Positions 1-7,643 of a stretch of DNA of 10,998 bases are shown here, one piece after another (within the stretch, counting starts at the first letter, position 1; each line of letters begins with the position of its first letter). The notes under the pieces are model-generated. The model was not told where the DNA came from. It saw only the letters and a program-made list of their open reading frames with translations, and ran no database searches. The position numbers and the translations under genes are program-made. Source of the DNA: Candidatus Solibacter sp. (GTDB taxonomy: Bacteria > Acidobacteriota > Terriglobia > Bryobacterales > Bryobacteraceae); NCBI GenBank assembly GCA_026394025.1, contig JAPKZC010000480.1, forward strand, positions 1-10,998, written 5' to 3'.

Positions 1-854
1 GCCTGCCACAAGTTGTCGCTCCCCGTAAGAATGTCGTCCACTCCGCTGCCACCGGCCTGCACTAGCAGCGCCGCTGTGATACCGTTGCGGGCCGGCATGC
101 CGCCGAAATCGAAAGCCTTCTCGATGTGTTCGGTGTCGCGCTGCCACGAAGCCAACCCGGAGGCCTCCTGCGCGGCGTAGGAGAACAGCCAGCGCATTTG
201 CCGGGCGTTCAAACCGGCCATACAACCTGCCGCCGCAGCAGATCCGAAGTTCCCGGCGATGCCATGGGTGCTTCGGTGACTCTGCGCCATATACTGCAAT
301 TTGCCGAGCGTGATCGTCACGCGAGTTCCTACGTCGTAACCCAGCGTGACGGCCCGCAAGAAGCGCTCCCCACCGCCTCCGAACCGCTCTGCCGCCGCCA
401 GCGCCGCCGGCACAATCGAGCAGCCCGGGTGCGACTGCGACGGCGGGTGCGTGTCATCGGTCTCGTCGGCATGCGCCAGCATCCCGTTGGCGAGCGCGGC
501 CTCCACGGGTCCGCAGACCACATTCGAGCCTACGACGGTCGCGACCTTTGCCCCTCCATAATTGCGCGCGAACTGTATCGCAAAACGCCCCGGGGGAAGT
601 TGCGTGCCCGAAATCATAGCGGCCAAGGTGTCTATGACCATCTGCCTGGTCTTTTCGACGACCTCCGGCGGGATCCCGCGGTCCCCGGCTTCGCCCATGT
701 ACCCGCTCAACCGGGCCATGATCTCGCCTGCGGCGCCATCGCCGCTTGGCGCTGTCTGGGAAAGCGCGGCGGTCGGAGCCAGCAGTCCTCCAAGCACCCC
801 GCAAACGGCGCGACGGGTTAAGAACGGCTTTGGGGAACGGCTGGGGAGATGCAT
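1..854 (-). CDS. MmgE/PrpD family protein with Tat-like signal, 3' end outside window
   Basis: Reading the minus strand from the ATG at 854 gives 284 uninterrupted codons up to the window edge, so the C-terminal part is missing (the family usually has about 450-500 residues). Residues 123-136 read NGMLAHADETDDTH, followed by SHPGCSIVPAALAAAE, the classic MmgE/PrpD helical-domain signature. HGIAGNFGSAAAAG (197-210) and GGMPARNGITAALL (251-264) also fit. The family includes 2-methylcitrate dehydratase and related hydro-lyases or isomerases, but the substrate here cannot be read from sequence. The N-terminus has TRRAVCGVLGGLLAPTAALS, a twin-arginine followed by a hydrophobic stretch, so export to the periplasm is likely, unlike classical cytosolic PrpD. 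An in-frame TAA lies eight codons before the ATG, which fixes the start region. Only a weak, very close AGGA precedes it. Copies of the shared GTGACCGGTGAC motif sit about 85-100 nt upstream. Confidence 0.85.
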   Translation of the reverse strand, partial: MHLPSRSPKPFLTRRAVCGVLGGLLAPTAALSQTAPSGDGAAGEIMARLSGYMGEAGDRGIPPEVVEKTRQMVIDTLAAMISGTQLPPGRFAIQFARNYGGAKVATVVGSNVVCGPVEAALANGMLAHADETDDTHPPSQSHPGCSIVPAALAAAERFGGGGERFLRAVTLGYDVGTRVTITLGKLQYMAQSHRSTHGIAGNFGSAAAAGCMAGLNARQMRWLFSYAAQEASGLASWQRDTEHIEKAFDFGGMPARNGITAALLVQAGGSGVDDILTGSDNLWQ

Positions 855-936
855 ATCCTGGATTGCAGCTTTCGTTTAATCGTCAACCATACCACCAAAT
901 CCGGCCCCGTGCCTTCCGGATTTCCCAAGCCGGAGA

Positions 937-955
937 GTCACCGGTCACCGGTTCT
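937..955 (-). promoter_or_regulatory. Candidate operator upstream of the MmgE/PrpD gene
   Basis: Two overlapping copies of a motif that recurs in the window's upstream regions lie on the minus strand here: GTGACCGGTGAC (948-937) and AGAACCGGTGAC (955-944), sharing ACCGGTGAC. They sit 83-101 nt upstream of the start codon at 854. The first differs at one of 12 positions from the copy at 8793-8804. The role as a transcription-factor site is inferred from recurrence and position only. Confidence 0.4.
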
Positions 956-1006
956 TTACATCCTTTACCAAACGTAACCCGGACCGTGCAGTCCGAAGTT
1001 GTGGCG

Positions 1007-1153
1007 CTACTCGGTCACGGCGTACAGTCGCACGGTCCGCGGACCAGGGTCGTTCGAATTCACGATGCCGAAGGAAGAGAACGCGGCACCATGATACGGT
1101 AAGGCATAGTTGGGTTTGGAGGTGGCGCCGTCGGCGGGTGAGTGGCGACTTAC
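1007..1153 (-). pseudogene. Orphan coding remnant without a start codon
   Basis: Most of this stretch of the 327-nt spacer (855-1181) is an open minus-strand frame of 48 codons ending in TAG. It contains YHGAAFSSFGIVNSNDPGP followed by RTVRLYAVTE. The composition is protein-like (few Arg, mixed aromatics), whereas the overlapping frame is Arg-rich, as expected for a shadow. There is no ATG, GTG or TTG at its beginning, and a TGA precedes it. The FGIVNSNDP phrase is loosely reminiscent of the last strands of Oar-like receptors, but the end lacks the terminal aromatic residue. I do not recognise it with confidence; it may be a degraded gene end. The rest of the spacer shows only the hairpin and the operator-like repeats listed separately. 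Confidence 0.25.
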
Positions 1154-1160
1154 TCACCCG
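1135..1160 (-). terminator. Perfect 9-bp hairpin downstream of the TonB receptor gene
   Basis: Arms CGGGTGAGT and ACTCACCCG pair perfectly around an 8-nt loop, starting 22 nt after the receptor stop codon in the direction of transcription. There is no T-run after it, so it is not a classical intrinsic terminator. It could be a transcript-end stabiliser or a Rho-related structure. The arms also contain GGTGAGT, resembling part of the repeated upstream motif, so a protein-binding site is an alternative. Confidence 0.35.
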
Positions 1161-1181
1161 CACTTCGCTGAACTGGACGGG

Positions 1182-4100
1182 CTAGAAGTGGATTCTCAGG
1201 CTGTACTCCAGTTGCCGGCCGGCGGTCGTGTTGTTCTGGCGCACGGCCTGTCCGAACGCGCCGTCCGTAACAACCAAGATGGGGTCGGCCAGGTTCAGGA
1301 TGTTGGCTGCATTGTAGGCGGCCAGCTTGAACTCGGCTTTAACCCTCTCCGTCAGGTTGAACGTCTTGGAGAGGTTGGCCTGCAGGTCCCAGTAGCGCGG
1401 GCCTCTGGTGGAGGCGTACTGCCACGGGTTGGTGCGCGGCGTGTAAGCCGGAAGCACCGAGAGGCAGGAGGTGTTGAACCACTTCTGCCGGGTTGGGTTG
1501 GACAGGCCCGGGTCGCAGGTCGCGGCCGCCGCGCCGAAGCGGAGATAATCGCCTGACATGTAGAACCACGTTCCCGTCGTCTGCCAGCCACCCAGAATGG
1601 CTTGCGGAACCTTGGGAAGGTCCTTCAGGAAGTGCCGTCCTTTGCCGAACGGCAACTGGTAGATGCCCGCGATGGTGATCCTGTGGCGCGGGTTGGGGCC
1701 GTCGATCCAGGTGAAGTTGCGCTGGTAGGTCGCCACGTCGTCGAAGTACTGCTGCTCGCGTTCGTAGTTGTAGTTGTACCCGAACATGAAGTTGAAGCCA
1801 TTGCTGAACGGACGCTGCACCTTGATGTACGCCGAATCGTAGCGCTCGCTGCGTCCCGAGGACAGGGTCTGGAAGATGTTCCCGTACTGCGGGTAGGGCA
1901 CCAGCAGGCTTTGCAGCGTGACCGTCGCCTGGTTGCGCAGCGGGCCAGGGAACTGCGCCGGCGTGAGGTAGTTATAGAACGGGTTGGCCACGTTGACGGC
2001 GATGGCCGTCTTGTTGGTGTACCCGATCTGCGGGTTCATCAGGTTCTGGTTCTGAATGTAGGAGAGGTGCCGTCCCCAGTTGCCGAAGTAAGTCGCTTCC
2101 GCCAGAATCTTGTGGGGCAACTGGCGGGAGATGGTGACGTTGAAGCGGTCGTTCACCGGGCGTTTATAGTCCTGATTGACCGAAGTCAGAGCGCTGGTGC
2201 CGATGCCGCAGAACGCTCCGCAGGTCTGGGAGAGCGCGGGCTGGAGCGGGTTGATCGCATCGAAGGGACTCGCCAGAGTCGCCTGCGGGACGCCCTGCAA
2301 CAAACCGAGTTCCGCCTGATTGAGCGTGTAGAACGGCACGAAAGGCGAGAGCAGGCTCACGTTGGTGGCGCCCGTCACCGCCGTCTGGTTCGGCGGCATG
2401 TCGGTGGGCTGCGCGTAACGCGCGTAGCCAACGCGAATCGCTGTGACGTCGTTCACGCGGAACGCCATGCCGATGCGCGGCATCAACACGGTCTTCTGCG
2501 GCTTCCACACGTACGGGTTGCTGTTACTCGTGAACTGCCAGGCGCCGTTCCAGGTCGGAGACGCACCGACAAACTGCTGATACTGGGCCGGCATCTTCGG
2601 CGGAGCCGCCGAGATGGCCGGGTTTGCGGCGGTCAGATCAAGGCCTCGCGATTCCCAGTGGGAGCTGTCGTAGTACGGCTGCTCGTATTCATAGCGTAGC
2701 CCGAGGTTGAGCGTGATGCGCTTGCTGAGCTTGAAGTCATCCTGGATAAAACCCGACCAGAGATTGGTGTTGGAAAACGCCACCGGAGCGCTGTTCATGA
2801 CCGAGTCGTTGCCGAGCGCGCCCAGCAGGAAGGTCGCGAACTCATCGCCATTGACTTTCGTATTCGGGCTCAGGAAGGTGTTGGCGGTCACCGCGGGGTT
2901 GAAGGTGAACTGGGGGTTGGAGGTAGTCACCGAGCCGCCGCCCGTGCGGCGCAGGTCGAAGCCAGCCTTCAGGAAGTGCGCACCGCGCTGCTGCGAGATC
3001 TTCGCGGCCATGCTGCTGCCGTTGATGTGGCTCAGCCAGATCGTTCCCTCCGAATAGAAGTTGTTGGTTGAACTCGGGATCAGGATCTGCGGCCATTGGA
3101 TGGATTGACCGTCGGTGCGGATCATCGGCTTCCACCAGTTGTTGTTGGGCCACCATTGGGAGTACGAGTCCGGCTTCAGGTCGAATTGCGGATAGCCATA
3201 GTCATCCTGCATGGTGTGGTACTCGGCCCGGACTTCTGCTACGGTTCGTGCGCTGAGCGTGTAGATGGCGTTGCCGGTAGCCGTGAACGTGCCGCGCAGG
3301 GTGCCATGCGGCGCAAATCCCGCGTACGCCATGAACGCGGGGGTAGCCTGGCCCTGGTCGGCGTGGTAGCGGCTCACGCGGCCGTAGATTCTCAGTTTGT
3401 CGGTGGCGTAGTAGTCGGCACGGTCGGTGAAATTCCAGTAGGTCCAGTTGTAAAAATCGACAAACTTGTAGTTGTTGGTTCCCGTTATATTGTCGGCGGC
3501 GGCGTTGGGCTTCATCAGGCCCGGCATCAGTTTCACCGCCAGCGGGTCCATGCGCGAGGTCGGGATCTTGTTACCGGCGAACGGCACGCGCGTGACGGCA
3601 CCGCTGACCGGATCAAGCGTGGTGGTCCAGGGGTCGTAGATGGTTCTCACGCCGCCGGCGGTGTTCAGGGACTGGGAAAAGTCGCCGGTGCGCTCCAGGT
3701 CCGTGGGAACGGTTCTCGAGCGAGCCTGCGGCTGCATCCACTTCCATCCCTCGTAGCTCGCGAAATTGAACAGCTTGCTCTTAATGATCGGGTGCCCGAC
3801 GGTGCCGCCCCAGATGTTGTACCGCGACGAGCGGCTGCTCGGGGTCGTGCGGTCCGTCATGGCGTTCAGCTTCGGGTTGCGGGCAACGTAGAACGCGCTG
3901 CCGTGCAAGTCGTTAGTGCCCGACTTCAGCGTCATCTGTAGGACGCCGCCGAAGCTGTGGCCGGTCTCCGCGTCCACGCTGTTTTGGGTCACGTTCACTT
4001 CCGCCACGGCGTCGGCGTTCGGCGTGTAGCTCGCCTTCTGGCCGATGGAAACCGGACTGCCGTCGACCAGCACGTCGTTGCGGGTGTTGGTGCCGCCGCC

Positions 4101-4655
4101 AAGATCGAGGTTGTTGGCGGAAAGCGACTGGAACGGGTTCATTTCCTGGCGCCGGGTTTCCAACGCCGCTGGGTTCAGCAACGCCAGTTTTATCGGATTT
4201 CGGTCCAGACGGGCCACGTCCTCGGCGAACTTGGGATCCACCGTGGTCTTCAACCCGGAGGAGTTGAACTCTACCGCCACGGGACTTGCCTCCACGGTAA
4301 CGGTTTCGCGGACGTCGCCGGTCTTTAGAACGGCATCGATGGTGACGTCCCCCTGCGCCTGTACGGTGACGTTTTGCTGGACAAACCGGCTGAACCCAGC
4401 CACCTGCACCGTGAGCATGTAGGGACCTGGATCCACGTGATCGAAGCGGTAAAGCCCCGCCTCGTTGGTGGTCTGCGTGGTCGGAACGTTGGTGCTGGTG
4501 TTGACGAGTGTTACGGAGGCACCGGGCACAACCGCATCAGTGGGATCCGTGACCCGGCCTTGCACTTTGCCGCGGAACTCCTGGCCTAAAGCCGTGCTGG
4601 TCAGGATCCCGGAGAGGATCGCTAAGAAAATCAGGCGATTGGAGCACTGCAACAT
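1182..4655 (-). CDS. Oar-like TonB-dependent outer-membrane receptor (1157 aa)
   Basis: This is an intact outer-membrane receptor of the large class found in multiple copies in Acidobacteria. Residues 1-24 form a Sec signal peptide (hydrophobic LIFLAILSGILTSTALG, cleavage likely before QEF). Residues about 27-110 are a carboxypeptidase-regulatory-like beta-sandwich (GRVTDPTDAVVPGASVTLVN, then GLYRFDHVDPGPYMLTVQVAGF). A plug-like region follows (VLVDGSPV, VNVTQNSVDAETGHSFGGVL, SGTNDLHGSAFYVARN), then a long beta-barrel with alternating aromatic strands. It ends in YSLRIHF, with the terminal Phe typical of barrel assembly. Family members import or bind large substrates at the outer membrane using TonB-ExbBD energy; the ligand is unknown. 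The start is supported by AGGAGG 8 nt before the ATG. No frame damage is visible, in contrast to the enzyme genes upstream. A similar receptor begins at the right edge of the window. Confidence 0.93.
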   Translation of the reverse strand: MLQCSNRLIFLAILSGILTSTALGQEFRGKVQGRVTDPTDAVVPGASVTLVNTSTNVPTTQTTNEAGLYRFDHVDPGPYMLTVQVAGFSRFVQQNVTVQAQGDVTIDAVLKTGDVRETVTVEASPVAVEFNSSGLKTTVDPKFAEDVARLDRNPIKLALLNPAALETRRQEMNPFQSLSANNLDLGGGTNTRNDVLVDGSPVSIGQKASYTPNADAVAEVNVTQNSVDAETGHSFGGVLQMTLKSGTNDLHGSAFYVARNPKLNAMTDRTTPSSRSSRYNIWGGTVGHPIIKSKLFNFASYEGWKWMQPQARSRTVPTDLERTGDFSQSLNTAGGVRTIYDPWTTTLDPVSGAVTRVPFAGNKIPTSRMDPLAVKLMPGLMKPNAAADNITGTNNYKFVDFYNWTYWNFTDRADYYATDKLRIYGRVSRYHADQGQATPAFMAYAGFAPHGTLRGTFTATGNAIYTLSARTVAEVRAEYHTMQDDYGYPQFDLKPDSYSQWWPNNNWWKPMIRTDGQSIQWPQILIPSSTNNFYSEGTIWLSHINGSSMAAKISQQRGAHFLKAGFDLRRTGGGSVTTSNPQFTFNPAVTANTFLSPNTKVNGDEFATFLLGALGNDSVMNSAPVAFSNTNLWSGFIQDDFKLSKRITLNLGLRYEYEQPYYDSSHWESRGLDLTAANPAISAAPPKMPAQYQQFVGASPTWNGAWQFTSNSNPYVWKPQKTVLMPRIGMAFRVNDVTAIRVGYARYAQPTDMPPNQTAVTGATNVSLLSPFVPFYTLNQAELGLLQGVPQATLASPFDAINPLQPALSQTCGAFCGIGTSALTSVNQDYKRPVNDRFNVTISRQLPHKILAEATYFGNWGRHLSYIQNQNLMNPQIGYTNKTAIAVNVANPFYNYLTPAQFPGPLRNQATVTLQSLLVPYPQYGNIFQTLSSGRSERYDSAYIKVQRPFSNGFNFMFGYNYNYEREQQYFDDVATYQRNFTWIDGPNPRHRITIAGIYQLPFGKGRHFLKDLPKVPQAILGGWQTTGTWFYMSGDYLRFGAAAATCDPGLSNPTRQKWFNTSCLSVLPAYTPRTNPWQYASTRGPRYWDLQANLSKTFNLTERVKAEFKLAAYNAANILNLADPILVVTDGAFGQAVRQNNTTAGRQLEYSLRIHF

Positions 4656-4663
4656 GGCATCTG

Positions 4664-4669
4664 CCTCCT
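4664..4669 (-). promoter_or_regulatory. Strong ribosome binding site of the TonB receptor
   Basis: AGGAGG on the minus strand lies 8 nt before the ATG at 4655. It is the strongest Shine-Dalgarno sequence in the window and decides the start. A second ATG within the spacer is out of frame. Confidence 0.75.
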
Positions 4670-4795
4670 GTGAATTGGTGTGGTGGCCGGGCGCAATGGG
4701 GAGTTGAGTTAACGAAAGCGATTCGCCCCGCCCCCCCTAGCCGCTTGGTTCCCTTGGCTACGTATCGTGTAGCGTGTGGAACCAGAACTCAAGGC

Positions 4796-4840
4796 GTAAC
4801 CAGTGACATGCAGGTGAGTCACGAGTATGTTACCCGTAAG
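4796..4840. promoter_or_regulatory. Candidate operator cluster upstream of the TonB receptor
   Basis: This lies in the 296-nt gap (4656-4951) before the receptor gene. It contains GTAACCAGTGAC (4796-4807), the palindromic core GTGAGTCAC (4814-4822) and GTTACCCGTAAG (4829-4840), all variants of the motif repeated upstream of the other genes. GTGAGTCAC is the reverse complement of the GTGACTCAC core of the palindrome at 8794-8814. The cluster is 141-185 nt upstream of the ATG. The rest of the gap shows a C-rich tract near 4730 and no convincing -35/-10 pair. Confidence 0.4.
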
Positions 4841-4951
4841 TGGAGCGGGCCGCTATGCGGTTCGAAGCGCCGCTGTGTCCCTACCCGCAGGTCGCGAAAT
4901 ACAAGGGCTCGGGCAGCGTGGACAAGGCGGCGATCCCGCCCTTTGCCCGCT

Positions 4952-6055
4952 TTAGATTCGCAGGGACGCGGGCAGCGCGACCTGCAGACGCGCACCCGCG
5001 GGCACGGGCGCATAGAAGAACAGGAAGCGCGTCTGGATCTTCGATTTTGCCGGTAGCCACCGGAAGGTAGGGGTGTCGAACATCGGGCCGTTGGCGGCGG
5101 TCTCGCGGCGCGGCAGATCGTAGGGCTGGGTGGAGAACTCCATGCCTCTAGCCAACTTCCCAGTCGACGGGTAGTTGCCCCAGGTCTGTAACCATGGGTA
5201 CTCGGCGCGGCGGAAAACGTAGCCCAGGAGGAGGCGCCGCTTCAGGTTGAGCGCCGTGGTCCAGCCGAATTCTCGCGAAGGGTCAAGTAGGGTCGCGGTG
5301 TGATCGAGATAGTTCGGCGCAGCGGGCGTGGTCCGCATATCCACTTTCCGGCCGTCCAGCACCGGGGCCAGCGGCCGCTGGAAGTCCTGACCGGAAACCA
5401 GGCGGCGCATGGTCCCAGCGGAATTGGTGGACTGCTGGTACGGACGAGTCTGCGAACGAACCCCCGAGAGATCGAAAACCGTCACCCCGGATTCCAGAAA
5501 CGGCGAGCCGACCGTGACGTGCTCGGCCCACTGTACCGGGCGGTCGAACCCTAGCAGGTTTTCGAGCGTACTTTCAACGTAGACCACGTTCTCGCCGTCG
5601 ACGACTTGGAAGGTGCGGGTGAAGTTCTCCTGCATGACTGGCAGCGTCGCGGTGAGCGTGAGTTCCGAGACCGCGCCCTGCTTGCGGGACTGGGAGCGGA
5701 ATTCCTGCAGGTGCGCTTCGCCGTGGTTCGGCAGACCGGCAGCCCGTTCCTCCGGCGAGACACCGCCGAAGCCATCGACGCAAACGAAGTGGCCCACGGA
5801 AGAGGATGGCTGCGCCTCACGGCCAAGTTCGCTGTTCATGCGCACCGGGTTCCACAGCGGGCTCAACTTTTCCGTGTCGTCCGCCAGAACCAAGTCGGCA
5901 ACGGTAGCACCACGCAGCAGCACCGTCATTTTCAGGCGGTCGTTGGATAGCGCCAGCGAGGGCGTTCCTTCCCAAGTATCTGCCGGGAGAGGAGCCGCGG
6001 TTGCGGCGGCGAGTGTGGCAGCTTGCAGCAGGCTGCGCCGGGTGGTTTCGCTCAT
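4952..6055 (-). CDS. Tat-exported galactose-mutarotase-like protein
   Basis: This is a 367-aa protein beginning MSETTRRSLLQAATLAAATA, a twin-arginine export signal. The body resembles aldose 1-epimerase/galactose-mutarotase-fold proteins: an N-terminal beta region with LLRGATVADLVLADD and PLWNPVRMN, GLPNHGEAH (about 107-115), VQWAEHVTVGSPFLE (about 174-188), FRRAEYPWLQTWGNYPS (about 291-307) and GMEFSTQPYDLPRRE (about 314-328). The His residues in HGEAH and AEHVT and the later acidic residues are candidate active-site positions by analogy. Activity is not proven; it could be a sugar-binding or epimerase-like enzyme. The ATG at 6055 is preferred over the adjacent GTG at 6058 because GAGGA lies 7 nt before it. 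The ATG overlaps by one base the TGA of a small upstream ORF (TGATG), so translation is probably coupled. The frame appears intact. It ends in a TAA, and the receptor's upstream region follows. Confidence 0.7.
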   Translation of the reverse strand: MSETTRRSLLQAATLAAATAAPLPADTWEGTPSLALSNDRLKMTVLLRGATVADLVLADDTEKLSPLWNPVRMNSELGREAQPSSSVGHFVCVDGFGGVSPEERAAGLPNHGEAHLQEFRSQSRKQGAVSELTLTATLPVMQENFTRTFQVVDGENVVYVESTLENLLGFDRPVQWAEHVTVGSPFLESGVTVFDLSGVRSQTRPYQQSTNSAGTMRRLVSGQDFQRPLAPVLDGRKVDMRTTPAAPNYLDHTATLLDPSREFGWTTALNLKRRLLLGYVFRRAEYPWLQTWGNYPSTGKLARGMEFSTQPYDLPRRETAANGPMFDTPTFRWLPAKSKIQTRFLFFYAPVPAGARLQVALPASLRI

Positions 6056-6159
6056 CACAGAATCCTCAGCGTAGCGCGAACTGAGCCAGCCGGGGATTGC
6101 TGGAGGTGGCCGCCGTAGACAAGAAACACGATTCCCCAGGCCCTCTCAGTTGCAGTCAT
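6055..6159 (-). CDS. 34-aa small ORF coupled to the mutarotase-like gene
   Basis: This short frame begins MTATERAWGIVFLVYGG and ends SPAGSVRATLRIL. Its ATG is preceded by TGAGGT with a 6-nt spacer, a good Shine-Dalgarno arrangement. Its TGA overlaps the next gene's ATG as TGATG. It sits 36 nt after the stop of the ceramidase-like gene, so the three look like one transcription unit. It has a short hydrophobic patch (GIVFLVY). Its end loosely resembles the C-terminus of the downstream protein (a FL..Y patch, then PAG, then LRI), so it might be what is left of a duplicated mutarotase-like gene. Otherwise it may be a coupling leader peptide. The function is unknown. Confidence 0.4.
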   Translation of the reverse strand: MTATERAWGIVFLVYGGHLQQSPAGSVRATLRIL

Positions 6160-6187
6160 GGTAATACCTCATTGGAAAAATGGAATG

Positions 6188-6208
6188 GAGCCGGATTAGA
6201 ACCGGCTC
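6188..6208 (-). terminator. Hairpin over the stop codon of the ceramidase-like gene
   Basis: In the minus sense, GAGCCGG and CCGGCTC form a perfect 7-bp stem around a 7-nt loop that contains the TAA stop. A T-run (ATTTTT) follows about 7 nt after the stem. This is a weak intrinsic terminator candidate or an attenuating structure. The well-placed ribosome site of the small ORF just after it suggests that some transcription continues. Confidence 0.3.
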
Positions 6209-7197
6209 ATCAGCTCGTTGAGTCCGTTGATGATCGATGTTTCCGCGCATCCCCGCCTGATGCGCGTGGTCGTGCTCTCGTAGGAGTTCTTGTCGTAATT
6301 GGCATCGTCGGGGATGTAGCCGGAGGAGCCGTTGGTCAGCGCCACGATCACGGTTTGGGTGTAGGGCGAGGAGCGTTTGACGTGCAATCCCAGATCGGTC
6401 AGCAGCTCTCCGGAGACGCCGGCCAGGGCGATCTTATCGATCATCAACACCGACAGCCGGATCTCTACCGACGGCCCTTCGGCGTCCTTGTAGTTGTCGC
6501 AGGACGGCAGGCCGGCGGTGGATACCGGCCAGTCCGGATAGGCGCAGAAGAGCGGGTGATTGCGCGGGGTAGTGACCTTACCGGGGCACTTCACCACCTT
6601 CTGCGCAGCGGAAAGCGCGACGTTGCCGGTGGTTTGGATGTGGCCGGCCACGAACAGGGCTTCTTCGGCCAACATCTGCCCGAAAGTGTTCACCAGGACG
6701 TGCGTTTTGGCCTGCTCTTCGGGGATCGACCCCCCGCGGCGGTCGATCCAGACTTTGAAAATTGGGTGGTGATCGCCGGCCGACCCGCTGGTCCACAGGG
6801 CCACGGCTTTGCCGCCGGACTGGCCCTCGATGTAGCGCGACATCGCCCCCGGAAAGTCTCCGCTGACCTCGGACCCGCCGCCCCCGTTGTTCACCACGGC
6901 GTGCAGACCGTAGTTCACGTACATGGCGATCAGTTCGCCGGATGGCTTCTCAACTTTGAGCACCGCCACGGTTTTATCGGACGGCCGCTGGTCATTAGTG
7001 CCCTGATAGGGTTGGTAGAGGTACCAGTGGTTGTCCGCCGGATTGAACCAGTCGCGGTTGACGTTGAGGTGCGCCTCTCCGGTCCCGTAACCGATCTTTG
7101 CGGGAGCGGCGGCGGCAAGCGCCTGGCTCACCGCTTGGATCATCGCGGCGGCGACCTTTTCACCATAGGCCACCGCGGCGGGGTCGCCGGTTTTCAC
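6196..7197 (-). pseudogene. Neutral/alkaline ceramidase-like gene, C-terminal part (frameshifted)
   Basis: This is the second part of a split gene. The frame is open from the GTG at 7197 and gives 333 aa. Typical features of the neutral/alkaline non-lysosomal ceramidase family are AMYVNYGLHAVVNN (His about 99, a likely second zinc-ligand region), SGDFPGAMSRYIE and ALWTSGSAGDHHPIF, matching the family's active-site loop (GxxGDxxP). It continues directly where the frame at 7194-7535 stops. The two halves together give about 446 aa, the size of single-catalytic-domain bacterial members. The GTG overlaps the upstream TGA as GTGA, so re-initiation could in principle produce it, but this part lacks the His-rich first ligand motif and the signal peptide. 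The family cleaves N-acyl amide bonds in ceramides, although divergent bacterial members often have unknown substrates. The small ORF and mutarotase-like gene follow. Confidence 0.7.
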
Positions 7198-7535
7198 CAG
7201 CCGGGGGCGCTGTGTGAATGGGTGGCGGACACGTGGAGGTTGGCTTCGGCCATGCCGGTCTCCCGGGCGATCCTGGGGGCAGCCGTCGCCCAGTACTCGG
7301 TCTCCATGTTCACCGCGTCGGCGGTGATCAGGCCCGCCTTGGCGTTGCCGTTATCCAACACCAGCGCGCGGACATAGATCTTGTCGAGGACGGTTTTGTA
7401 CGGCGGCGGGTAGTTCCCCTCTGACGGGGTGATCTCCACCCGCGCGGCGCCGGCGCGCAGATTGCCGCGTTCTGGCGCCGCAACCAGGAGAATCGACGCC
7501 GTGAGAGTCAGGCACGGAACCAACCAGATCTTCAT
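7194..7535 (-). pseudogene. Neutral/alkaline ceramidase-like gene, N-terminal part (frameshifted)
   Basis: This is a 113-aa frame. It starts with a Sec signal (MKIWLVPCLTLTASILLVAA), then has LRAGAARVEITPSEG, the characteristic first strand of ceramidase-family proteins. LVLDNGNAKAGLITADAVN follows, and it ends in HVSATHSHSAPGW. The THSHS motif (His 106 and 108) corresponds to the family's first zinc ligand region. The stop comes directly after APGW, while the remaining protein continues in another frame from 7197. The frame offset fits a net loss of 3n+1 bases, for example one base in or near the GCCCCCGGCTGG stretch, where a C-run is also prone to sequencing error. No Shine-Dalgarno sequence precedes the ATG. 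Instead TATACT lies 9 nt upstream, which suggests a leaderless message. Confidence 0.7.
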
Positions 7536-7544
7536 GAGGATTGC

Positions 7545-7550
7545 AGTATA
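7545..7550 (-). promoter_or_regulatory. -10-like hexamer TATACT of the ceramidase-like gene
   Basis: The minus strand reads TATACT, then 9 nt, then the ATG at 7535. There is no Shine-Dalgarno sequence between them, so a start site near the ATG (leaderless mRNA) is plausible. Only a weak -35 (CTGTAT, 16-nt spacer) is visible. The operator-like repeats at 7584-7616 lie just upstream. Confidence 0.35.
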
Positions 7551-7583
7551 AGGTCCGAAGCCGCGGATACAGCCCTCGGGAGA

Positions 7584-7616
7584 GGTAAGGTGACGGTATG
7601 TAACTGGTGACTTACC
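7584..7616. promoter_or_regulatory. Candidate operator upstream of the ceramidase-like gene
   Basis: This contains GTAACTGGTGAC (7600-7611), matching the motif shared with the other upstream regions, and a related GTAAGGTGAC (7585-7594). The outer ends GGTAAG (7584-7589) and CTTACC (7611-7616) are inverted repeats. It lies about 50-80 nt upstream of the start codon at 7535, just above the TATACT box. Confidence 0.4.
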
Positions 7617-7643
7617 GCCTGCGAAGCGTATCGCGACGCTGAA

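Noticed and set aside
945..1163. Minus-strand 72-codon frame in the receptor/MmgE spacer
   Set aside because: Extremely Arg-rich with no ribosome site; the neighbouring frame looks more protein-like.
1602..2699. Long plus-strand open frame of about 365 codons antisense to receptor 1
   Set aside because: The product is Arg/Val-rich with no recognisable motif, as expected for the complement of a high-GC gene. The minus strand encodes clear receptor barrel sequence.
3096..3941. Plus-strand open frame of about 281 codons within receptor 1
   Set aside because: Shadow composition, no ribosome site, fully inside a well-supported gene on the other strand.
7190..7205. Programmed frameshift in the ceramidase-like gene
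   Set aside because: No classical slippery heptamer followed by a structured element was seen, and neighbouring genes have similar breaks, so mutation or sequence error is simpler.
6097..7377. Plus-strand open frame of about 426 codons spanning the ceramidase-like gene
   Set aside because: It is longer than either minus-strand piece only because the real gene is frameshifted. The minus strand shows family motifs (ARVEITP, THSHS, GSAGDHHP); the plus frame shows none and is Gly/Arg/Val-rich.
7581..7616. Mobile-element terminal repeat
   Set aside because: The inverted ends are only 6 bp, no transposase or target duplication is visible, and the sequence matches the repeated operator-like motif instead.
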